This document shows positions 7,877 to 11,368 of a stretch of 11,368 nt of DNA, in pieces. Source of the DNA: Bacteroidia bacterium (GTDB lineage: Bacteria; Bacteroidota; Bacteroidia; Flavobacteriales; Flavobacteriaceae). The DNA lies in the NCBI GenBank assembly GCA_030431085.1, contig JAUIJW010000059.1, forward strand, positions 1-11,368. Direction: 5' to 3'. The notes below the pieces were generated by a model. The model worked only from the letters and a program-made list of their open reading frames with translations. It was not told the DNA's origin and ran no database searches. Each line of letters opens with the position of its first letter. The stretch's first letter is position 1. The position numbers were made by a program, and so were the translations under genes.

Positions 7877-8617
7877 GTTTTAATAAAATAAACTACCTAT
7901 GTCTTTTTGTTGGCATATTAATTTTTGGGCTCAACATTAAATATCAATTATCATTATTGTGGTTATTGGTTTTGGGACTTTTATGGATAACAATTACCGT
8001 AATAGGCATATTTCATATCAGGTGGAATTACTTTGTTAAAGGTAGGCATTGCGGTAGTAAGACCTCAGGTAAAATTGCTCTAACTTTTGATGATGGACCA
8101 AATGCTAAGTACACGCCTATTATTTTAGATCTACTAAAAGAGTATGGAGCGAAGGCTACTTTTTTTTGTATTGGAAAACATGTTGAAAATCATTTAGATA
8201 TTTTTAAAAGAATTATAATTGAGGGACATGTAATTGGCAACCATAGTTATTGTCACTCAGTTAATTATGGATTTTTACCTAAAGAAAATATTGAAGAAGA
8301 TATCGATGAATGTAATCATGTGGTTAAGAGTGTTTTGACCAAAAAGCCAAAACTGTATAGACCACCTTTTGGAGTTACAAACCCGGCTATTGCTAAGGCC
8401 GTTGAATCATTGAAAATGACCTGTTGCGGATGGAGTATTAGATCTTTAGATACTAGGGCAACCTCATCAAATCAAATTATAAAAAGAGTTAATATTACTT
8501 CATGACACGAATGAATTCTCAGCTAAAGCTTTAGAAACAATATTAGAAGATATTAAAAGAAAAAAATTAAAAGCTGTCACATTAGATGCGGTTTTAGGCG
8601 TTAAAGCATATGAATAG
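7870..8617 (+). pseudogene. NodB-type polysaccharide deacetylase, frameshifted near the C-terminus
   Basis: The first frame codes 211 residues to TGA 8503-8505: two N-terminal transmembrane helices (about 7-24 and 28-49), then a NodB carbohydrate esterase 4 domain. Motif 1 is TFDDGPN at 72-78 with Asp74/Asp75, motif 2 HSYCHS at 125-130 with zinc ligands His125 and His129, and motif 3 RPPFGVT from 164. The final motif is not in this frame. It appears one frame over, from 8492, as ILLHDTNEF, and stays open to TAG 8615-8617, reading KALETILEDIKRKKLKAVTLDAVLG, a normal family tail. The ends of that second frame overlap the next gene by 8 bases, like other junctions here. Between KRV and ILLHD about five residues usual in the family seem absent, so a deletion of roughly 14 bases fits better than a one-base slip. 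Without it the enzyme would be a membrane-anchored deacetylase of N- or O-acetylated sugars or lipids. Confidence 0.82.
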
Positions 8618-9245
8618 TAAAGATAAATATTTTGTGCTAGTACTGATGATGTGGATGGGTTTGATGATGGCCCAAAAAGTGCCCTTGAGCGATCAAGAAG
8701 CGTTTAAGGTGCAACAATTAATCACTAACAAAGCAAAAAATATAAACACTTTGGAGGCTGATTTTAAGCAAGTCAAGCATCTTGATATTTTACAAAATGA
8801 TATTATGGCAGAGGGCAAAATGCATGTTAAGTCGCCAGATCGTATCAAATGGGCTTATTTTAAGCCATTCACCTACACAGCTGTGTTTAAGAAAAATAAA
8901 CTTTATATTAATGATAATGGTAATAAGTCGAGTTTTAATCTAGGTTCTAGTCCTTCTTTTTCCTCTTTAAATGATTTGATCATGAAAAGTGTTCGAGGCG
9001 ATATGTTCGATGAGGCTTTATTCAATTTTAAATTTTATAAAACTCAAACCGTATATTTGGTAAGTTTTATTCCGAAACAAAAGGCCTTGCTCGAAATTAT
9101 TCCAGAATTACAAATTGCCTTTGATTTAAATGAATATACAGTAACTCAAGTGACCATGAAAGAGTCTGATAAAGATTATACGTTACTGGTTTTTAAGAAT
9201 CAAAAATATAATATTACCGTGCCAGATGAGGTATTTAATCCTTAG
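8610..9245 (+). CDS. LolA-like periplasmic outer-membrane lipoprotein carrier
   Basis: This 211-residue protein has a signal peptide (hydrophobic core at about 8-20, likely cleavage near Ala21-Gln22) and a mature LolA/LolB-type half-barrel. The supporting motifs are INTLEADFKQVKHLD near 45-60, the GKMHVKSPDRIKWAYFKP segment near 69-86 (the usual PxxxRWxYxxP region) and IIPELQIAFDLNEYTVTQV near 163-181. LolA carries lipoproteins across the periplasm to the outer membrane. LolA-like proteins inside pigment or aryl-polyene clusters are thought to move the lipid product instead. It overlaps the end of the frameshifted deacetylase by 8 bases and its stop lies 20 bases inside the lipoprotein gene that follows. 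A dedicated export role with the ABC transporter is inferred. It is probably not the housekeeping lolA. Confidence 0.85.
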   Translation: MNSKDKYFVLVLMMWMGLMMAQKVPLSDQEAFKVQQLITNKAKNINTLEADFKQVKHLDILQNDIMAEGKMHVKSPDRIKWAYFKPFTYTAVFKKNKLYINDNGNKSSFNLGSSPSFSSLNDLIMKSVRGDMFDEALFNFKFYKTQTVYLVSFIPKQKALLEIIPELQIAFDLNEYTVTQVTMKESDKDYTLLVFKNQKYNITVPDEVFNP

Positions 9246-9819
9246 TATTACATTGATAATAATTTCCTGTTCAAGTATTGAGAAGGGATTGACCCGAATT
9301 CCTTTAGAAAGTACAGGTATAACAAATCCGTATTTTTCTAATCCTCAAAGAGATTATGTATATAAAGCTAGTTTCAAGGTGTATAACAATAGATTTGGAG
9401 GTATATTTATTGTAAAAAAACTAGATAAAAATCAGTATGCTATTGTGTTAACTACAGAGTTTGGGCATAAGATTTTAGAATTTGAAATGACTAACTCTAA
9501 AATTGAAAAAAAGTATATACTGCCAGAATTGGATAAAGAAATTGTTGTTGAAGCTTTAAAATCGGATTTTTTCATACTGATAAATGAACATCAACCAGTG
9601 GATGAGCAATTTAAACAACAAAATGAAAAGATTTATAAGTCTAGAGATTTGTATTATTATGTAGAAGAAAATAAACTAACTAAGATTGTATCTACAAAAA
9701 AAAGAAAACCAAGAGTTACTTTTAGTTTTGAGGGGGTAACTCAAGATTTAGCAAAATCTATTCAATGGCAACATCATCAATTTAATTTTAAGGCTCAATT
9801 ATTTTATATGGGTAATTAA
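9226..9819 (+). CDS. small lipoprotein of unknown function
   Basis: This 197-residue protein starts with a lipoprotein signal peptide: a hydrophobic run then IISC with Cys15 as the lipidation site, followed by SSIEKG. The mature part is beta-rich and lysine-rich, with YKASFKVYNNRFGGIFIVKK near 46-65 and VTFSFEGVTQDLAKS near 169-183. This could be a half-barrel related to LolB or LolA, but I do not recognise a named family with confidence. ATG 9226 is well supported, since the lipobox sits right after it. It overlaps the LolA-like gene by 20 bases, the largest overlap in the window, so coupling is likely. Being a lipoprotein next to a LolA-like carrier, it may act as the outer-membrane acceptor in the LolB position (inference). 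Confidence 0.75.
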   Translation: MRYLILSITLIIISCSSIEKGLTRIPLESTGITNPYFSNPQRDYVYKASFKVYNNRFGGIFIVKKLDKNQYAIVLTTEFGHKILEFEMTNSKIEKKYILPELDKEIVVEALKSDFFILINEHQPVDEQFKQQNEKIYKSRDLYYYVEENKLTKIVSTKKRKPRVTFSFEGVTQDLAKSIQWQHHQFNFKAQLFYMGN

Positions 9820-9855
9820 AGCTATTTTTAGCAAAATTTTATAGAGAATCAATTT

Positions 9856-10233
9856 ATGCTTTTAGATGATTTTTATACCATTGTCGATCAGAATTTTTAC
9901 GAGGAGAGTCATACTTTAAAAACAACCATCAAGGTTAATAAAGAACATCATATCTTTAACGGACACTTCCCAAATAACCCTGTTATGCCAGGAGTTTGTA
10001 TGATGCAAATTAGTAAAGAGTTGTTGAAAAATTATATAGGTAAGCCTTTGTTTATGCAAAGTTGTAACAATGTAAAATTTATGGCCATCATTAACCCTGA
10101 AGAAAATCCAATATTAGATATAGAATTAAAAATCAATGAAGAAGGTAATTTGGTAAAGGTTAAGAATTTATCTAAGTTTAAGACTACTGTAGCCCTTAAA
10201 ATGAATTTAACTTACCAAGTTATTGAATCGTAA
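9856..10233 (+). CDS. FabZ/ApeI-like hot-dog 3-hydroxyacyl-ACP dehydratase
   Basis: This 125-residue single hot-dog domain carries the dehydratase hallmark HHIFNGHFPNNPVMPGVCMM at 31-50, with the catalytic His37 in GHFP. FabZ enzymes have Glu, and FabA-like ones Asp, seven residues into the PGVxxxE helix. Here that place is Gln51 (PGVCMMQ), so the normal acid/base partner is missing by simple alignment. The protein is shorter than housekeeping FabZ (about 140-150 residues). Its predicted role is dehydration of 3-hydroxyacyl-ACP to the trans-2-enoyl form, giving the repeated double bonds of a polyene. If the Gln cannot catalyse, it may instead bind the substrate or partner another hot-dog protein. 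It follows a 36-base gap with no clear promoter and lies 9 bases before the next gene. Confidence 0.82.
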   Translation: MLLDDFYTIVDQNFYEESHTLKTTIKVNKEHHIFNGHFPNNPVMPGVCMMQISKELLKNYIGKPLFMQSCNNVKFMAIINPEENPILDIELKINEEGNLVKVKNLSKFKTTVALKMNLTYQVIES

Positions 10234-10242
10234 AATAGACCA

Positions 10243-10728
10243 ATGGTTTCATTTTTTATAAGCCTGTTTTTTTTATTACCGTCTTTTCTAAATTTAGACG
10301 ATATACGATTATTGTATAAAGAAGCGACCCAATCTCAAGATAAAGCTGTGGCACTAGAGCAGAAGCTCGAGACGATAAATTATGAGTCGAAACCTATATT
10401 TATTGCCTATAAAGGTGCAGCGATTGCTTTAAATGCGCAATATGAAAAAGGGGTTAGAAATAAGGTTAAAATGTTTAATGTTGGAAAACAGTACATAGAA
10501 CATGCGGTGGCTAATGATAGTTTGAGTTTAGAAGTGAGATGGGTAAGGTTAACTATTCAAGAGAATACTCCTAAAATTCTAAAGTATAAATCGAATTTAA
10601 ACCAAGATAAAGATTTTATTCTAAAACATTTTTATCGAGAAAAATCTACAACCGTTAAAGCAATGGTTAAAGACTACGCCCGTCATTCTAAACTTTTTAC
10701 AGAGCAAGATCTATTGCGATTAGAATAA
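10243..10728 (+). CDS. secreted protein of unknown function
   Basis: This 161-residue protein has a hydrophobic N-terminus (VSFFISLFFLLPSF), consistent with a signal peptide or a single anchor. The rest is mainly alpha-helical: RLLYKEATQSQDKAVALEQ near 22-40, then an Ala-rich YKGAAIALNAQYEKG near 56-70 and LRLE at the end. The tandem helices with small residues are reminiscent of TPR-like repeats, but I cannot assign a family. It lies 9 bases after the dehydratase gene and 13 bases before the glycosyltransferase, so it is part of the same operon and is probably periplasmic or envelope-associated. No catalytic motif is visible. Confidence 0.65.
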   Translation: MVSFFISLFFLLPSFLNLDDIRLLYKEATQSQDKAVALEQKLETINYESKPIFIAYKGAAIALNAQYEKGVRNKVKMFNVGKQYIEHAVANDSLSLEVRWVRLTIQENTPKILKYKSNLNQDKDFILKHFYREKSTTVKAMVKDYARHSKLFTEQDLLRLE

Positions 10729-10741
10729 ACAGCTCATCAAT

Positions 10742-11368
10742 ATGAACAGTAGTTTTAAAGCTTTAGACGATATGGGTGAAGATTATAAGTTTAGTTTTTG
10801 TGTTATTATTCCCACTTATAACAATCAAAAAACGCTAGAACGGGTTATTACTAAGACTTTAAGTTTTACCAATGATATTATCATTGTCAATGATGGTTGT
10901 ACAGATGATTCTGTAAAAATATTAGAAAAATTTCCTCAATTAACTCAAATTCATTTTCATAAAAATAAGGGTAAAGGAGAGGCACTCAAGGCGGGATTTA
11001 GTCAAGCTATTCTCGATGATTTTCAATATGCCATTACCATAGATTCTGATGGGCAGCATTACCCAGAAGATATTCCAATATTTTTAGAGGCTATTGCCGA
11101 AAATCCAAACAGTTTGCTTATTGGGTCACGTAATATGACCCATGAAACAGTACCTAAAAATAGTAGCTTTGGTAATAAATTTTCTAATTTTTGGTTTTGG
11201 TTTGAAACTGGAATTCGGCTTAGTGATACACAATCTGGATTTAGATTATATCCGCTTAAAGCGATAAAATCAATTCAATTAATCACGACAAAATTTGAGT
11301 TTGAGATTGAAATCATAGTGCGCTTAGCTTGGCGTGGCACACACATAGAAAACGTACCTATTCGTGTG
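10742..11368 (+). CDS. family 2 glycosyltransferase, N-terminal part (3' truncated by window edge)
   Basis: The frame opens at ATG 10742 and is still open at the right edge (209 residues seen). It begins with the GT-A fold: FCVIIPTYNN (19-28), IIIVNDGCTDDS (47-57) as the nucleotide-binding loop, GKGEALKAGF (77-86), the metal-binding DSD at 101-103 in TIDSDGQHYPED, and QSGFRLYPL (164-172), a pattern typical of dolichyl-phosphate-mannose-synthase-like GT2 enzymes. It would move a sugar from a nucleotide donor onto a lipid or pathway intermediate. In related pigment clusters a glycosyltransferase linked to an acyltransferase is found, but whether this copy is fused to one cannot be told here. 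It starts 13 bases after the previous stop. Confidence 0.88.
   Translation, partial: MNSSFKALDDMGEDYKFSFCVIIPTYNNQKTLERVITKTLSFTNDIIIVNDGCTDDSVKILEKFPQLTQIHFHKNKGKGEALKAGFSQAILDDFQYAITIDSDGQHYPEDIPIFLEAIAENPNSLLIGSRNMTHETVPKNSSFGNKFSNFWFWFETGIRLSDTQSGFRLYPLKAIKSIQLITTKFEFEIEIIVRLAWRGTHIENVPIRV

Noticed and set aside
8480..8505. Programmed ribosomal frameshifting in the deacetylase gene at the A-rich run
   Set aside because: A simple slip would join KRV directly to ILLHD and leave out about five residues usual in the family, so a deletion is a better explanation. No clear slippery heptamer plus stem is visible.
9820..9855. Promoter or terminator in the 36-base gap before the dehydratase gene
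   Set aside because: It is AT-rich but has no convincing Bacteroidota promoter pair and no hairpin followed by a T run. It is short enough for plain operon spacing.
1..11368. CRISPR arrays, tRNA or rRNA genes, insertion sequences
   Set aside because: No regularly spaced direct repeats, tRNA-like segments, transposase motifs or terminal inverted repeats were seen on reading through, and nearly all bases are occupied by coding sequence.

Overview
The window is AT-rich with Lys/Asn/Ile-rich proteins, TTA-heavy leucine usage and almost no recognisable Shine-Dalgarno sequences, which suggests a member of the Bacteroidota, most likely Flavobacteriaceae. Its gene content matches the type II fatty-acid/polyketide-like loci that make flexirubin or aryl-polyene pigments in that phylum. 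That pathway assignment rests on gene families and gene order recognised by eye; no database search was possible. The hallmark aromatic-starter and dialkylresorcinol genes are not in view and may lie outside the window.

All genes are on the + strand and run end to end, with overlaps or gaps of at most 36 bases, so the window looks like the interior of one long operon cut at both ends. Left part (1-3184): the tail of an unrecognised protein, a BtrH-like (DUF4872) putative acyltransferase, then an ABC-2 type exporter (ATPase plus permease). Centre (3185-7876): the carbon-chain assembly block, with a YbgC-like hot-dog thioesterase, a complete ketosynthase (Cys-His-His), a half-length ketosynthase-like protein resembling the chain-length-factor partner of aryl-polyene systems, an acyl carrier protein, a second complete ketosynthase, and a ketosynthase-like protein that has lost its catalytic residues. 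Right part (7870-11368): a NodB-type polysaccharide deacetylase broken by a frameshift near its C-terminus, a LolA-like periplasmic carrier, a small lipoprotein, a FabZ-like hot-dog dehydratase, a secreted protein of unknown function, and the start of a family 2 glycosyltransferase that runs off the end.

A working model (inference): the carrier protein holds a growing polyene chain, the ketosynthase pairs extend it, the hot-dog dehydratase removes water, the thioesterase and BtrH-like protein release or transfer the acyl group, the glycosyltransferase region contributes to the head group, and the ABC, LolA-like and lipoprotein genes move the lipid-like product to the outer membrane. The features most worth a second look are the two tandem pairs of intact plus degenerate ketosynthase around one carrier protein, the frameshifted deacetylase, the BtrH-like transferase, and the Gln in place of the usual acidic residue in the dehydratase.
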